From Streptomyces longhuiensis (GTDB lineage: Bacteria > Actinomycetota > Actinomycetes > Streptomycetales > Streptomycetaceae), in NCBI RefSeq assembly GCF_020616555.1, contig NZ_CP085173.1, positions 2,739,501 to 2,803,500 on the forward strand: a DNA stretch of 64,000 nt. Reading direction: 5' to 3'. The notes beneath the pieces were generated by a model. That model saw only the letters and a list, made by a program, of their open reading frames with translations. It was not told the origin of the DNA and did no database searches. Below, piece by piece: positions 1 to 10,000 of this stretch. The first letter of the stretch is position 1. The number at the start of each line of letters is the position of its first letter. Position numbers and translations under genes: made by a program.

Positions 1-802
1 CGTCCCACGCGAGGACGGGTGAGTCGAGGACGAGTCCGGAGATGCGGTCCCGCAAAGCGGAATGGGCCGCCGCGTGCAGTGCCATGGCGGCGCCGGCCGA
101 CCAGCCGTGCACGATGACGCGCTGCGCGCCGTAGCGCACGGCGTAGCGGATCGCGGCGTCCAGGTCGCGCCACTCCGTCTCGCCGAGGTGGCCGAGGCCG
201 TCCGGGGAGCGGGGGGCGCCGAGGTCACCGCGGTAGGCGAGGTCGAGCACGGGGAAGCGGTGGCGGTGCAGGAAGTCCATGAGGACCATGGGGTGCTCGC
301 GTGTGGTGCCCAGGCCGTGGACGGTGATGACCCAGGTGTCGCGGGAGCCGGGGACGAACCAGGCGGGGAGGGCGCCCAGTTCGCCGGGGATGTCGATGTC
401 GGCGTGGTCGAGGCCGAGCGCCGCCTTGGGATCGCCGATGTGGACCTGGGGCGTGAGCCAGGCCTTGGCGCCGGGTTCGAGGGAGCCGTGGGTGACGCGC
501 TCAAGGCGGCGCACGACGGCGTCCGCGGCGTGCGGGGCGGACTCGAGGACGGGCCCGACCACGGCGTGGAATCCGGCGCCGCTCAGGCCGTAGGTGCCCC
601 GGCGCAGGGAGGCCAGGTCGCGGGTGAGGGTGACCTGCCCCGCGGCGGTGGCGTGGACGGTCAGGCGTGGCTCGGTGGGGAGCGGTCGGCCCGCGGGCGC
701 CTTGAGGGCGGCATCGCTGGCCAACCGGCCGACCGCGACCGCGGCCGCGCCGGCACCGATGACTGCGGTGACGGCAGCGGCCGTCGCTCTGGCGGTGCGC
801 AC
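1..802 (-). CDS. alpha/beta hydrolase, 3' end cut by window edge
   Basis: This is the N-terminal 267 codons of a serine hydrolase; the gene runs off the left edge, so the catalytic Asp and His are not visible. The nucleophile elbow G-W-S-A-G-A is clear, with Ser about residue 235 from the chosen start. It is preceded by a typical strand/oxyanion segment, VITVHGLGTTREHPM. I chose GTG at 802 because GGGAC lies about 5 nt upstream and a hydrophobic Ala/Val-rich stretch (residues 5-20, a membrane anchor or signal) follows at once. The substrate cannot be told; long-N-terminus Streptomyces hydrolases of this kind are usually just annotated alpha/beta hydrolase. It lies 67 nt downstream of the aldolase on the same strand, so the two may be cotranscribed. 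Confidence 0.85.
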   Translation of the reverse strand, partial: MRTARATAAAVTAVIGAGAAAVAVGRLASDAALKAPAGRPLPTEPRLTVHATAAGQVTLTRDLASLRRGTYGLSGAGFHAVVGPVLESAPHAADAVVRRLERVTHGSLEPGAKAWLTPQVHIGDPKAALGLDHADIDIPGELGALPAWFVPGSRDTWVITVHGLGTTREHPMVLMDFLHRHRFPVLDLAYRGDLGAPRSPDGLGHLGETEWRDLDAAIRYAVRYGAQRVIVHGWSAGAAMALHAAAHSALRDRISGLVLDSPVLAWD

Positions 803-869
803 CGTCCCAGTGTCGGTGCCCGGGCTCCGACCGGCCAGTGGGGCGCGGCCGCCGGGCGCCCGGTGGCGG

Positions 870-1547
870 TCAGCCCCGCTGCCCGTACCCGCGCAGTTTC
901 TCCTCCACCTCGCGCACCTGGTCGCGGGTGAGGAGCGTCGGGGTGTGGTGCGGGTGGGCGCTCGCGGTGAGCCAGACGCGGCACAGCCATTCGAGCTGGG
1001 CCGTGCGGTCGTAGGCGGCGGCGAGGGTGTCGCCGTAGGTGAGGGTGCCGTGGTTCTGGAGCAGGCAGCCTGTCCGCCCTTCGAGAGCGTCGAGGACGTT
1101 CTCGGCCAACCGCTCGGTGCCGTACGTCGCATACGGGGCAACCCGGACGGGTCCACCGAGGGCCGCGGCCATGTAGTGGATGAGCGGTAGTTCGGACACG
1201 AGGGTGGAGACGGCGGTGGCGTGGACCGCGTGGGTGTGGACGACGGCGCGGGCCGGCGTGGCGCGGTAGACCGCCAGATGCATCGGGAGTTCGCTGGTCG
1301 GGGTCAGGGTTCCGGCGCTCTGCCGGCCGTCGAGGCCGACGGCGACGAGGTCGCCCGGGGTGAGCTCGTCGTAGGGGACCCCGCTGGGTGTGACGAGGAC
1401 GGTGTCGCCGATCCGCGCCGAGACGTTTCCCGAGGTCCCGACGACGAGGCCGTCGGTGACGGTGCGCCGGGCCGTCGCCACGAGCGCGCTCCACGCCTGC
1501 GCGAGCCCGTCCGCGCCCTGCCCCGCACCGCCCGGTTCCTCCGCCAT
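870..1547 (-). CDS. class II aldolase/adducin family protein (L-fuculose-phosphate aldolase-like)
   Basis: A 225-residue zinc-dependent class II aldolase of FucA/AraD type, the usual length for the family. Visible motifs are the phosphate-binding GTSGN (37-41), Glu86 in TSELPMH (the FucA catalytic Glu position), the metal ligands His104 and His106 in HTHAVH, and His166 in QNHGT. All FucA metal ligands are therefore present and the enzyme should be active. Family members cleave sugar-1-phosphates such as fuculose- or ribulose-phosphate, or act as epimerases or methylthioribulose dehydratases. No sugar kinase or isomerase neighbour fixes the substrate. It faces the lysozyme gene divergently across about 200 nt. 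Confidence 0.85.
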   Translation of the reverse strand: MAEEPGGAGQGADGLAQAWSALVATARRTVTDGLVVGTSGNVSARIGDTVLVTPSGVPYDELTPGDLVAVGLDGRQSAGTLTPTSELPMHLAVYRATPARAVVHTHAVHATAVSTLVSELPLIHYMAAALGGPVRVAPYATYGTERLAENVLDALEGRTGCLLQNHGTLTYGDTLAAAYDRTAQLEWLCRVWLTASAHPHHTPTLLTRDQVREVEEKLRGYGQRG

Positions 1548-1750
1548 GCCCGCATCCTGCCAGCCGCGCGGCGGGCCCGCGCGGGTCGTGGGGCCGGGGC
1601 ACTTCCGTGCGCAGCCCAGGAGTCCGGAAGCGCACGAATGGGCATGAATGCCCGCCTGGAAACGATTGGCTGGAGATCGACGGGCATGGAGGGATCTTCC
1701 GGTAACCTCCGGTTTGATTTGTCATGCACGTCGCCATTTCGGGGGGATAT

Positions 1751-2494
1751 ATGGCTCGTGGTCACAAACCGTTCCGTCGCCGTACGCACATCGCGACCGC
1801 GACATCACTGGCCGCCCTGACATTCGGGGGGACCGCTCTCGCGCAGGCCCCGGCGTCCGCGGCGGGCGGCACCAAGGGACACGACGTCTCGTCGCACCAG
1901 AAGAACGTCAACTGGCAGAAGGCCAAGAGCAAGGGCGCGCGGTTCGTCTACGTCAAGGCGACCGAGTCCACCACCTACCGCAACCCCTACTTCGACCAGC
2001 AGTACGGCGGAGCGCGAAGCGCGGGCATCATCCGCGGCGCGTACCACTTCGCACTCCCGAACAAGTCGTCCGGCCGGACGCAGGCCTCGTACTTCGTACG
2101 CAACGGGGGCGCGTGGCGGGCGGACGGCTGGACGCTGCCGCCGGCGCTCGACATCGAGTACAACCCCTACAGCTCGAAGAAGTGCTACGGCCTGAGCAAG
2201 GCGAAGATGATCTCCTGGATCAGGTCGTTCAGTGACGAGGTGCGCAGCAGGGCGGGCCGCCGGCCGGTGATCTACACCAATTACCGCTGGTGGAAGAGCT
2301 GCACGGGCAACAGCACCGCCTTCGCGGGCAACCACGCGCTCTGGCTCGCGCGCTACGACGAGTCCGCCGGGGCGCTGCCCTCGGGCTGGTCGTACTGGAC
2401 GTTCTGGCAGTACGACAACGGCGGCGGACTGCCGGGTGACCAGAATCTCTTCAACGGTTCGCAGGCTCAGCTGCGGAGGTTCGCCCACGGCTAG
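1751..2494 (+). CDS. secreted GH25 lysozyme (N-acetylmuramidase)
   Basis: A 247-residue glycoside hydrolase family 25 enzyme that hydrolyses the beta-1,4 MurNAc-GlcNAc bond of peptidoglycan outside the cell. The Arg-rich start followed by a hydrophobic stretch and ASA-A is a Sec or Tat-like signal peptide of about 38 residues. Catalytic features are GHDVSSHQ (Asp45) and LDIEY (Asp134, Glu136), as in Streptomyces cellosyl. The core is a single TIM-barrel domain with no added binding domain. An in-frame ATG occurs 27 nt upstream at 1724, but the ATG at 1751 has a G-run (1741-1746) at proper spacing. It is monocistronic, flanked by the divergent aldolase and by pit. Confidence 0.92.
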   Translation: MARGHKPFRRRTHIATATSLAALTFGGTALAQAPASAAGGTKGHDVSSHQKNVNWQKAKSKGARFVYVKATESTTYRNPYFDQQYGGARSAGIIRGAYHFALPNKSSGRTQASYFVRNGGAWRADGWTLPPALDIEYNPYSSKKCYGLSKAKMISWIRSFSDEVRSRAGRRPVIYTNYRWWKSCTGNSTAFAGNHALWLARYDESAGALPSGWSYWTFWQYDNGGGLPGDQNLFNGSQAQLRRFAHG

Positions 2495-2614
2495 CGGAGG
2501 GCCTACTTCCGCTTGATTCGGCCACCGTTCCGCTTCACGGACGACCCCGTGCCGCCGCCCCGTTCCCAACGGAGTGGCGGCACTCCACTTCGGGTCACCG
2601 CACCGCCCGCCTCA

Positions 2615-2636
2615 GTTCATCTTCCGTTCACTCAGA
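2615..2636 (+). promoter_or_regulatory. PHO box-like direct repeat (PhoP site) upstream of pit
   Basis: Two adjacent 11-nt units, GTTCATCTTCC and GTTCACTCAGA, sit 47 nt before the pit start codon. Streptomyces PhoP binds tandem 11-nt units of form GTTCACCCGGC, and the 11-nt phase and GTTCA cores fit. A further GGTCACCGCAC at about 2593 could be a degenerate extra unit. The inference is phosphate-dependent control of pit. Confidence 0.6.
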
Positions 2637-2683
2637 TTGCCTACGGTCGCCGAGCCACTGACGTCCAACAGAAGCCTGGGTAA

Positions 2684-3943
2684 ATGGAACACATCACGCT
2701 TCTCCTCGGGATCGTGATCGTCACCGCTCTCGTGTTCGATTTCACGAACGGTTTCCACGACACAGCCAACGCGATGGCCACCACCATCTCGACCGGCGCT
2801 CTCAAGCCCAAGACGGCGGTGGCCATGTCCGCCGTGCTCAACCTCGTCGGCGCCTTCCTCTCCGTGGAGGTCGCCAAGACGATCTCCGGCGGCATCATCA
2901 ACGAGGACGGACTCAAGACCGAGGTCATCTTCGCGGCGCTGGTGGGCGCCATCCTGTGGAATCTCCTGACCTGGCTGGTGGGGCTCCCCTCCAGCTCCTC
3001 CCACGCTCTCTTCGGCGGCCTCATCGGCGCCGCCGTGATGTCGATGGGCTGGTCGTCGATCAACGGCGGCACCGTCGTCACCAAGATCCTCCTTCCGGCC
3101 GTCGCCGCGCCGCTCGTGGCGGGCATCGCCGCGATGCTGGCCACCCGGCTCACGTACCGGATAGGCAGCAAGACCGACCAGAAGGCGACCGCCAAGGGCT
3201 ACCGCGCCGGGCAGATCGCCTCCGCGGGCCTGGTCTCGCTGGCGCACGGCACGAACGACGCGCAGAAGACGATGGGCATCATCACGCTCGCCCTGATCAC
3301 GGGCGGCGTCCTGAACCCCGGCGCGAACCCCCCGATGTGGGTCATCGTCTCGGCCGGTACGGCCATCGCGCTCGGCACCTACCTCGGCGGCTGGCGCATC
3401 ATCCGCACCATGGGCAAGGGCCTCACGGACCTCGCGCCGCAGCAGGGCTTCGCCGCCCAGACCAGCGCCGCGACCGCGATCCTCGCCTCCTCGCACATCG
3501 GCTTCTCGCTCTCCACGACGCAGGTCTGCTCCGGCGCCGTGATGGGCTCGGGCCTCGGCCGCAAGGGCGGCGTCGTCCGCTGGTCGACCGCGACCCGCAT
3601 GTTCATCGCCTGGGGCCTGACCCTGCCGGCCGCCGGTCTGGTCGGTGCGGGCGCCGAGTTCCTCACCAAGCAGGGCTCGTGGGGCGTCGCCGTCACCGCG
3701 CTGCTCCTGATCGCCGGCGCGGGCACCATCTGGGCGCTGTCCCGGCGCAACTCGGTCGACCACACGAACGTCACGGACGACGACGTCACGGACGAGCCCG
3801 CCGGCGTCGTGACCACCGCGATCGCGGCCGTCACCCCGCCGCCCACCGGCACGGTCGGCGACCTGGACACCGACGTGAAGACCACCATCCCCGCCTCGCC
3901 CGCCCCGCCCTCGGCGGAGCCCGCGCGACCGGCCACGGTCTAA
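2684..3943 (+). CDS. pitH2: low-affinity inorganic phosphate transporter, Pit family
   Basis: A 419-residue membrane protein of the PiT family, which imports phosphate as a metal-phosphate complex using the proton gradient. Both internal-repeat signatures are present: FDFTNGFHDTANAMA near the N-terminus and AHGTNDAQKTMGI at about 187-199. There are roughly ten hydrophobic helices and a cytoplasmic Asp/Pro-rich tail of about 70 residues, common in Streptomyces PitH proteins. The ATG lies just after GGGTAA with a weak ribosome site. The PHO-box-like repeat upstream and the downstream small membrane gene (15 nt away) suggest a phosphate-regulated two-gene operon. The symbol follows the S. coelicolor gene that, from memory, sits beside the cobalamin cluster. 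Confidence 0.92.
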   Translation: MEHITLLLGIVIVTALVFDFTNGFHDTANAMATTISTGALKPKTAVAMSAVLNLVGAFLSVEVAKTISGGIINEDGLKTEVIFAALVGAILWNLLTWLVGLPSSSSHALFGGLIGAAVMSMGWSSINGGTVVTKILLPAVAAPLVAGIAAMLATRLTYRIGSKTDQKATAKGYRAGQIASAGLVSLAHGTNDAQKTMGIITLALITGGVLNPGANPPMWVIVSAGTAIALGTYLGGWRIIRTMGKGLTDLAPQQGFAAQTSAATAILASSHIGFSLSTTQVCSGAVMGSGLGRKGGVVRWSTATRMFIAWGLTLPAAGLVGAGAEFLTKQGSWGVAVTALLLIAGAGTIWALSRRNSVDHTNVTDDDVTDEPAGVVTTAIAAVTPPPTGTVGDLDTDVKTTIPASPAPPSAEPARPATV

Positions 3944-3958
3944 GGAAGCAGCAGCGCT

Positions 3959-4180
3959 ATGCACATCGACTGGGCAGCACTCGGCTCCGTGTTCGGAGTC
4001 AGCCTCGTGATCACGGTGGCCCTCGTGGGCCTGTTCACCCTCGGCATCGTCGGCCTCACCAAGCGGGACTCGGCGGCGGCCCGGGGCAACTCGGCGGCGC
4101 TGGCCGTCTCCGGCGCGTACGCCTGCTTCGCCCTGTGCGCGGCGGCCGTCGGATACGGGATCTTCCTGATCGTCGCCTGA
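3959..4180 (+). CDS. small two-helix membrane protein of the pit operon
   Basis: A 73-residue protein with two transmembrane helices, about 8-32 (VFGVSLVITVALVGLFTLG) and 47-70, joined by a short Lys/Asp/Arg loop. It starts 15 nt after the pit stop codon with an AGGAAG ribosome site. The same small gene follows Pit transporters in other streptomycetes. No catalytic motif is visible. An accessory or stability factor of the transporter is possible but is inference only. Confidence 0.75.
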   Translation: MHIDWAALGSVFGVSLVITVALVGLFTLGIVGLTKRDSAAARGNSAALAVSGAYACFALCAAAVGYGIFLIVA

Positions 4181-4201
4181 CCGGAGGTAACCGGCAGGAC
4201 T

Positions 4202-4237
4202 GCGGGGTGCGGGACGCGAAGGCGTCCCGCACCCCGC
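4202..4237 (+). terminator. hairpin terminator after pit operon
   Basis: A perfect 16-bp G+C-rich stem (4202-4217 with 4222-4237) with loop GAAG, 21 nt after the last pit-operon stop. There is only a short TTC tail, which is usual for Streptomyces terminators. It also insulates the cobalamin riboswitch. Confidence 0.8.
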
Positions 4238-4294
4238 TTCGTGTGTGCCTCAGCACACTCTCCCTTCGCAGGTCAACGGCAAGTTGACGGGCGT

Positions 4295-4450
4295 TCGCGG
4301 AGCGTGGTGGACTTCCGGGGCCATCTACGGCAGCAGGAGAGGAAGCCGGTGCGAATCCGGCGCGGTCCCGCCACTGTCACCGGGGAGTGATCCCCGCGAG
4401 CCAGGAACTCTCGCCGCCGGTCTCTTCCAACCAGGGCGTGGACACCCTGA
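4295..4450 (+). promoter_or_regulatory. cobalamin (adenosylcobalamin) riboswitch
   Basis: The conserved B12 element is readable. GGAAGCCGGTGCGAATCC (from 4341) leads to the CGCGGTCCCGCCACTGT core (to about 4377), and the B12-box region GAGCCAGGA lies at about 4398-4406, with a closing segment near 4430. It sits directly before cbiB and after the pit terminator, so binding of B12 should reduce expression of the cbiB-cobI run. A translational mechanism is likely because no terminator with U-tract follows. The ends are approximate. Confidence 0.92.
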
Positions 4451-4543
4451 GTGAGGACATATCGCCATGCGCGGCTGCCAGTTGCGGGTGCTCCCGCCGA
4501 GAACGAGTACAAGGGTTCCGTTCGCCGTAGCGGCGGGCTGACC

Positions 4544-5485
4544 GTGCGAGCCGAGCGCGTCTTCGCGTACGGCAGCGCCGCCGGACTCCTCGGTGACCTC
4601 CTGTTCGGCGATCCGCGCCGCGGGCATCCGGTCGCCGCGTTCGGACGGGCAGCGGGCGCCGTCGAGCGAGTGCTGTGGAGTGACCACCGCGGGTGGGGCG
4701 CGCTGCACACCGCCATGTGCGCCGGGGGCGCCGCCGTCGCCGGTGGCCTCGCCGCGCGCGCCGTGCGCCGCTCCCCCGCCGCCTCCATCGCCCTGACCGC
4801 CGCCGCCACCTGGGCCGTCGTCGGCGGTACGTCGCTGGGGCGCGAGGCGCGCGCCATCGGGGGCGCGCTGGCCGCCGGTGACGTGGACGCGGCGCGCGAG
4901 CGGCTGCCGCATCTGTGCGGGCGTGACCCGCACGCACTGGACGCGGACGGGATCGCGCGGGCCGTCGTCGAGTCCGTCGCCGAGAACACCTCCGACGCCG
5001 TCGTGGGCGCGCTCGTGTGGGGCGCCGTCGCCGGGGTCCCCGGGCTCGTCGCCTTCCGCGCCGTGAACACGCTGGACGCCATGGTCGGGCACAAGTCGGC
5101 CAGGTACCGCCGCTACGGCTGGGCCTCCGCGCGCCTCGACGACGTGGCGGGCTGGCCGGGGGCGCGGCTGACCGGCGTGCTCGCCGCGGTCGCGGGCGGC
5201 CGTCCCCGCGGCGCGCTCACCGCGTGGCGCGAGGACGCGCGGCTGCACCCGAGCCCCAACGCCGGTGTCGTCGAGGCCTCGTTCGCGGGGGCGCTCGGGG
5301 TGCGGCTCGGGGGCACGTTGTCGTACGGCGGGCGGGTCGAGCACCGGCCCGTACTGAACGCGTCGGGCCGGTCCGTGGAGACCGCCGACGTAGAGCGGGC
5401 GGCGCGGCTCTCGCGGCGCGTGAGCTGGCTGGCCCTCGGCGTGTGTGTCGCCGGGCGGGCACTGTTGCGGAGGGGGAAGTCGTGA
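4544..5485 (+). CDS. cbiB: adenosylcobinamide-phosphate synthase (CbiB/CobD)
   Basis: A 313-residue membrane enzyme that attaches (R)-1-amino-2-propanol or its phosphate to adenosylcobyric acid. Family motifs are GDLLFGDPRRGHPV at the N-terminus, a central VVESVAENTSDAVVGAL and FRAVNTLDAMVGHKS. The reading frame is open back to 4451, but GTG at 4544 gives the usual family start (VRAERVFAYG) and lies beyond the riboswitch. It overlaps cobQ by GTGA. It is the first gene of the riboswitch-controlled run, and its product acts after CobQ and before nucleotide-loop assembly, whose genes (cobU, cobS, cobT) are not in the window. Confidence 0.9.
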   Translation: MRAERVFAYGSAAGLLGDLLFGDPRRGHPVAAFGRAAGAVERVLWSDHRGWGALHTAMCAGGAAVAGGLAARAVRRSPAASIALTAAATWAVVGGTSLGREARAIGGALAAGDVDAARERLPHLCGRDPHALDADGIARAVVESVAENTSDAVVGALVWGAVAGVPGLVAFRAVNTLDAMVGHKSARYRRYGWASARLDDVAGWPGARLTGVLAAVAGGRPRGALTAWREDARLHPSPNAGVVEASFAGALGVRLGGTLSYGGRVEHRPVLNASGRSVETADVERAARLSRRVSWLALGVCVAGRALLRRGKS

Positions 5486-7056
5486 GTGGTGGCGGACTGC
5501 TGGTGGCAGGAACCACGTCCGATGCCGGGAAGAGCGTCGTCACCGCGGGCATCTGCCGGTGGCTGGTGCGGCAGGGGGTGAAGGTCGCGCCGTTCAAGGG
5601 GCAGAACATGTCCCTCAACTCCTTCGTGACACGCGAGGGCGCCGAGATCGGCCGTGCCCAGGCCATGCAGGCGCAGGCCGCCCGCGTCGAGCCGAGCGCC
5701 CTGATGAACCCCGTACTGCTGAAGCCGGGCGGTGACCGGAGCAGCCAGGTGGTGCTCATGGGCAAGCCGGTGGGCGAGTTGAGCGCCCGCGGGTTCTTCG
5801 GGGAGGCCGGTGCCGCGGCGAAGCCGCTGTCAGGTGCGGTGTCCCCCGGGAAGGCGCTGCACGGGGGGCGCCAGGCAGCACTCCTCGACACCGTCGTGGG
5901 ATGCCTGGAGGAACTCCGGGGCAGCTATGACGCCGTGATCTGTGAAGGGGCGGGCTCTCCCGCCGAGATCAACCTGCGCCGCACCGACATCGTCAACATG
6001 GGGATCGCGCGGGCCGCGCGGCTGCCCGTGCTCGTGGTCGGCGACATCGACCGCGGCGGCGTCTTCGCGTCCTTCTTCGGCACGACGGCGCTGCTCGCGC
6101 CCGAGGACCAGGAGCTGCTGGCCGGCTATCTGGTGAACAAGTTCCGCGGGGACGTCTCCCTCCTCGAGCCCGGCCTCGACATGCTCAAGGACCTGACCGG
6201 GCGCGCCACGTACGGAGTGCTCCCCTTCCAGCACGGCCTCGGCATCGACGAGGAGGACGGGCTGCGCGTGTCGCTGCGCGGCTCCGTGCGCGAGTCACGG
6301 ACGACGGCCCCCGTCGGCGAGGACGTGCTGCGCGTCGCCGTGTGCGCCGTGCCGCTGATGTCGAACTTCACCGACGTGGACGCGCTGGCCGCGGAGCCGG
6401 GCGTCGTCGTGCGGTTCGTCGACCGGGCCGAGGAGCTCGTCGACGCGGACCTGGTCGTCGTGCCGGGAACGCGCGGCACCGTCAAGGCACTTCAGTGGCT
6501 GCGCGAGCGCGGCCTCGCCGACGCCCTCGCGCGCCGGGCCGCCGAGGGGCGCCCGGTCCTCGGGATCTGCGGCGGTTTCCAGGTGCTCGGCGAGCGCATC
6601 GAGGACGACGTCGAGTCGCGCGCGGGCGCAGTGGACGGGCTCGGACTGCTGCCCGTGCGGGTGCGGTTCGAGCGCGAGAAGACCCTCGCCCGGCCCGTCG
6701 GCGAGGCGCTCGGCGAGCGCGTCGAGGGCTACGAGATCCATCACGGGGTCGCCGAGGTCACGGGCGGCGAGGCGTTCCTGGACGGGTGCCGCGTCGGCTC
6801 CGTCTGGGGCACGCACTGGCACGGCTCGCTGGAGGCGGACGGCTTCCGCCGGGCGTTCCTGCGCGAGGTCGCGGCCGGCGCGGGCCGTCGTTTCGTACCG
6901 GCGCCCGACACGTCGTTCGGCGCGCTGCGCGAGGAGCAGCTCGACCGGCTCGGCGATCTGATCGAAGAACACGCGGACACGGACGCGCTGTGGCGGCTCA
7001 TCGAGTCCGGCGCTCCGTCAGGACTGCCTTTCATTCCACCGGGAGCGCCCGCATGA
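5482..7056 (+). CDS. cobQ: cobyric acid synthase CobQ
   Basis: A 524-residue glutamine-dependent amidotransferase that amidates the b, d, e and g carboxylates of adenosylcobyrinic a,c-diamide. The N-terminal domain is dethiobiotin-synthetase-like, with a modified P-loop GTTSDAGKSVVTAG and the family signature PFKGQNMSLNSFVT. The C-terminal class I glutaminase domain has nucleophile Cys363 (GICGGFQVLG) and His420/421 (YEIHHG). GTG at 5482 overlaps the cbiB stop as GTGA and is followed directly by the P-loop. The product is cytoplasmic. It is translationally coupled to both neighbours. Confidence 0.95.
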   Translation: MSGGGLLVAGTTSDAGKSVVTAGICRWLVRQGVKVAPFKGQNMSLNSFVTREGAEIGRAQAMQAQAARVEPSALMNPVLLKPGGDRSSQVVLMGKPVGELSARGFFGEAGAAAKPLSGAVSPGKALHGGRQAALLDTVVGCLEELRGSYDAVICEGAGSPAEINLRRTDIVNMGIARAARLPVLVVGDIDRGGVFASFFGTTALLAPEDQELLAGYLVNKFRGDVSLLEPGLDMLKDLTGRATYGVLPFQHGLGIDEEDGLRVSLRGSVRESRTTAPVGEDVLRVAVCAVPLMSNFTDVDALAAEPGVVVRFVDRAEELVDADLVVVPGTRGTVKALQWLRERGLADALARRAAEGRPVLGICGGFQVLGERIEDDVESRAGAVDGLGLLPVRVRFEREKTLARPVGEALGERVEGYEIHHGVAEVTGGEAFLDGCRVGSVWGTHWHGSLEADGFRRAFLREVAAGAGRRFVPAPDTSFGALREEQLDRLGDLIEEHADTDALWRLIESGAPSGLPFIPPGAPA

Positions 7057-10000
7057 GCACAGTGTTGTTGTTGTCGACCGCAGACACCGATCTGCTGGCG
7101 GCCCGGGCCTCCGGCGCCCCCTACCGGATCGGGAACCCGACCCGCGTCGACGTGCAGAGCGAACTGCCGGAGCTGCTCGACGGCGTGGACATCGCCGTCG
7201 TACGGCTCCTCGGCGGCAAGCGCGCCTGGGAGGACGGGCTCGCGGCGCTGAAGGCGTCCGGCGTGCCGACGGTCCTGCTCGGCGGCGAGAGCGTCCCGGA
7301 CGCGGAACTGATGGCCGAGTCGACCGTGCACGCGGGCGCCGTGGCCGAGGCGCTGCGCTATCTCGTCGAGGGCGGCCCGGGCAACCTCGTCGAGCTGGCC
7401 CGCTTCCTCGTCCAGGACGTGCTCGTCAACGGGCACGGCCGGGCCGGGAGCACGCAGGAGCGGCACAGCGCCGAGCCGCAGAAGATGCCCGAGTTCGGGG
7501 TGCACGGCCGCCGTGCGCGCGTCGAGGGCCGCCCGACGGTCGGCGTGCTCTTCTACCGCGCCCACGAGCTGTCCGGGAACACGGCGTTCGTGGACACGCT
7601 GTGCGACGCGATCGAGGCACGCGGCGTCAACTCCCTTCCGGTGTACTGCGGTTCGCTGCGCGGCGCCGACCCCGGCCTGTACGAGCTTCTCGGCGAGGCC
7701 GACACCCTGGTCGCGACGGTGCTCGCGGCGGGCGGCACGCACGCCTCGCAGGCGTCCGCGGGCGGTGACGAGGAGGCCTGGGACATCGGCGCGCTCGCCG
7801 ACCTCGACATCCCCGTCCTGCAGGGTCTTTGCCTCACGTCCTCGAAGGCGGCCTGGGAGGCGTCGGACGCCGCCCTGTCGCCGATGGACGCGGCGATGCA
7901 GGTCGCGATCCCCGAGTTCGACGGCCGGATCGTGACCGTGCCGTTCTCCTTCAAGGAGGAGGGCCCCGACGGCGTCCCCGTGTACGCGGCCGACCCCGAG
8001 CGGGCCGCGCGCGTCGCCGGGATCGCCGTGCGCCACGCCCGTCTCGGCCACAAGCCGAACGGTGAGAAGAAGCTCGCCGTCGTCTTCACCGCCTACCCGA
8101 CCAAGCACTCGCGGGTCGGCAACGCGGTGGGCCTCGACACGCCCGCCTCCGCCGTCCGCGTCCTGGACGCGCTGCGCGAGGCCGGTTACGGCGTCGACGG
8201 CTACCCGGACAACGGGGACGAGCTGATCCACCGGCTCATCGAGGCGGGCGGCCACGACGTCGAGTGGCTCACCGAGGACCAGCTGGCCTCGGCGCCCGCG
8301 CGGGTGCCGCTCGCCGACTACCGCGCCTGGTTCGACAAGCTGGCGCCCGAGCTGCGCGAGGGGATGCTGGAGGCGTGGGGCGAGCCGCCGGGCTCCCTCT
8401 ACGTCGACGGCGACGACATCGTGCTCGCGTCGCTCCAGTTCGGCAACGTCGTCGTGATGATCCAGCCGCCGCGCGGTTTCGGCGAGAACCCCATCGCGAT
8501 CTACCACGACCCGGACATGCCTCCGTCGCACCACTACATGGCCGCGTACCGCTGGCTGGAGAACAGTTTCGGCGCGGACGCCGTCATCCACATGGGCAAG
8601 CACGGCACGATGGAGTGGCTGCCCGGCAAGGGCCTCGGTCTGAGCGGGAGTTGTGCGCCCGACGCGGTCCTCGGCGAGCTGCCGCTGATCTACCCGTTCA
8701 TCGTGAACGACCCGGGCGAGGGCACCCAGGCCAAGCGCCGCGGGCACGCCACGGTCGTCGACCACCTCGTCCCGCCGATGGCGCGCGCGGACACGTACGG
8801 CGACCTGGCGAAGCTGGAGCAGCTTCTCGACGAGTACGCGCTCGTCTCCGACCTGGACCCGACCAAGGCCCCGGCCGTGCGCGCCCAGATCTGGACGCTG
8901 GTGAAGGCCGCCGAGCTCCACCACGACCTGCATGTCGACGAGCAGCCGGACGACGGCGACTTCGACGAGTTCGTGATGCACATCGACGGCTATCTGTGCG
9001 AGATCAAGGACGTGCAGATCCGCGACGGTCTGCACATCCTGGGCGGCGGCCCGGTCGGCGAGCCGCGCGTGAACCTCGTGCTCGCCGTGCTGCGCGCCTC
9101 GCAGGTGTGGGGCGGCACCGCGAACGCGCTGCCCGGCCTGCGGGCCTGCCTGGCCGAGCACTTCGGGCTCGTGGAGAAGGAGCTGCTCGGCGAGCCGGGC
9201 GCGCCGGCGAAGGTGCCGGTGGAGCTGACGAACCTCGTCGACGGCCCCGCCCGCAGCGCCGCCGACGCGATCGACCTCCTGGAGCAGCTGTGCCGGCGCG
9301 CGGCCGAGGGCATGGAGGAGCGCGGCTGGGACGCCGCGGCCGTCCCCGCGCTCGTCCGGGACGTCGTCGGGTCCGAACTCCCCGACGCCGTGGCGGTGTT
9401 GGAGTTCGCGTGCCGCGAGGTGGTGCCCCGGCTCGCGCGCACCACGGACGAGATCGGGCACATTCTGCGAGCGCTCGACGGCGGATACGTGCCGGCGGGA
9501 CCGTCCGGGTCGCCGACGCGCGGCCTGGTCAACGTGCTGCCGACGGGCCGTAACTTCTACTCCGTCGACCCGAAGGCGATCCCGTCGCGGCTGAGCTGGG
9601 AGGTCGGGCAGGCGCTCGCCGACTCGCTGGTGGCGCGCTACCTCGCCGACACCGGCGAGTACCCCAAGTCCGTGGGCCTGACGGTGTGGGGCACCTCGGC
9701 GATGCGTACGCAGGGCGACGACATCGCGGAGATCCTCGCGCTGCTCGGCTGCCGCCCGGTGTGGGACGACGCCTCGCGCCGTGTCACCGGCTTCGAGATC
9801 GTGCCGGCCGCCGAACTCGGGCGCCCGCGCATCGATGTGACGGTCCGTATCTCCGGCTTCTTCCGTGACGCCTTCCCGCACGTCGTCGGTCTGATCGACG
9901 ACGCCGTGCAGGCCGTCGCCGCGCTCGACGAGAGCGCCGAGCAGAACTACGTCCGGGCGCACGTCGAACAGGACGCCGTCGAGCACGGCGACCGGCGGCG

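Noticed and set aside
661..1737. 358-codon minus-strand frame across the hydrolase and aldolase genes
   Set aside because: It is in another frame from both real genes and is rich in Arg/Pro/His without motif.
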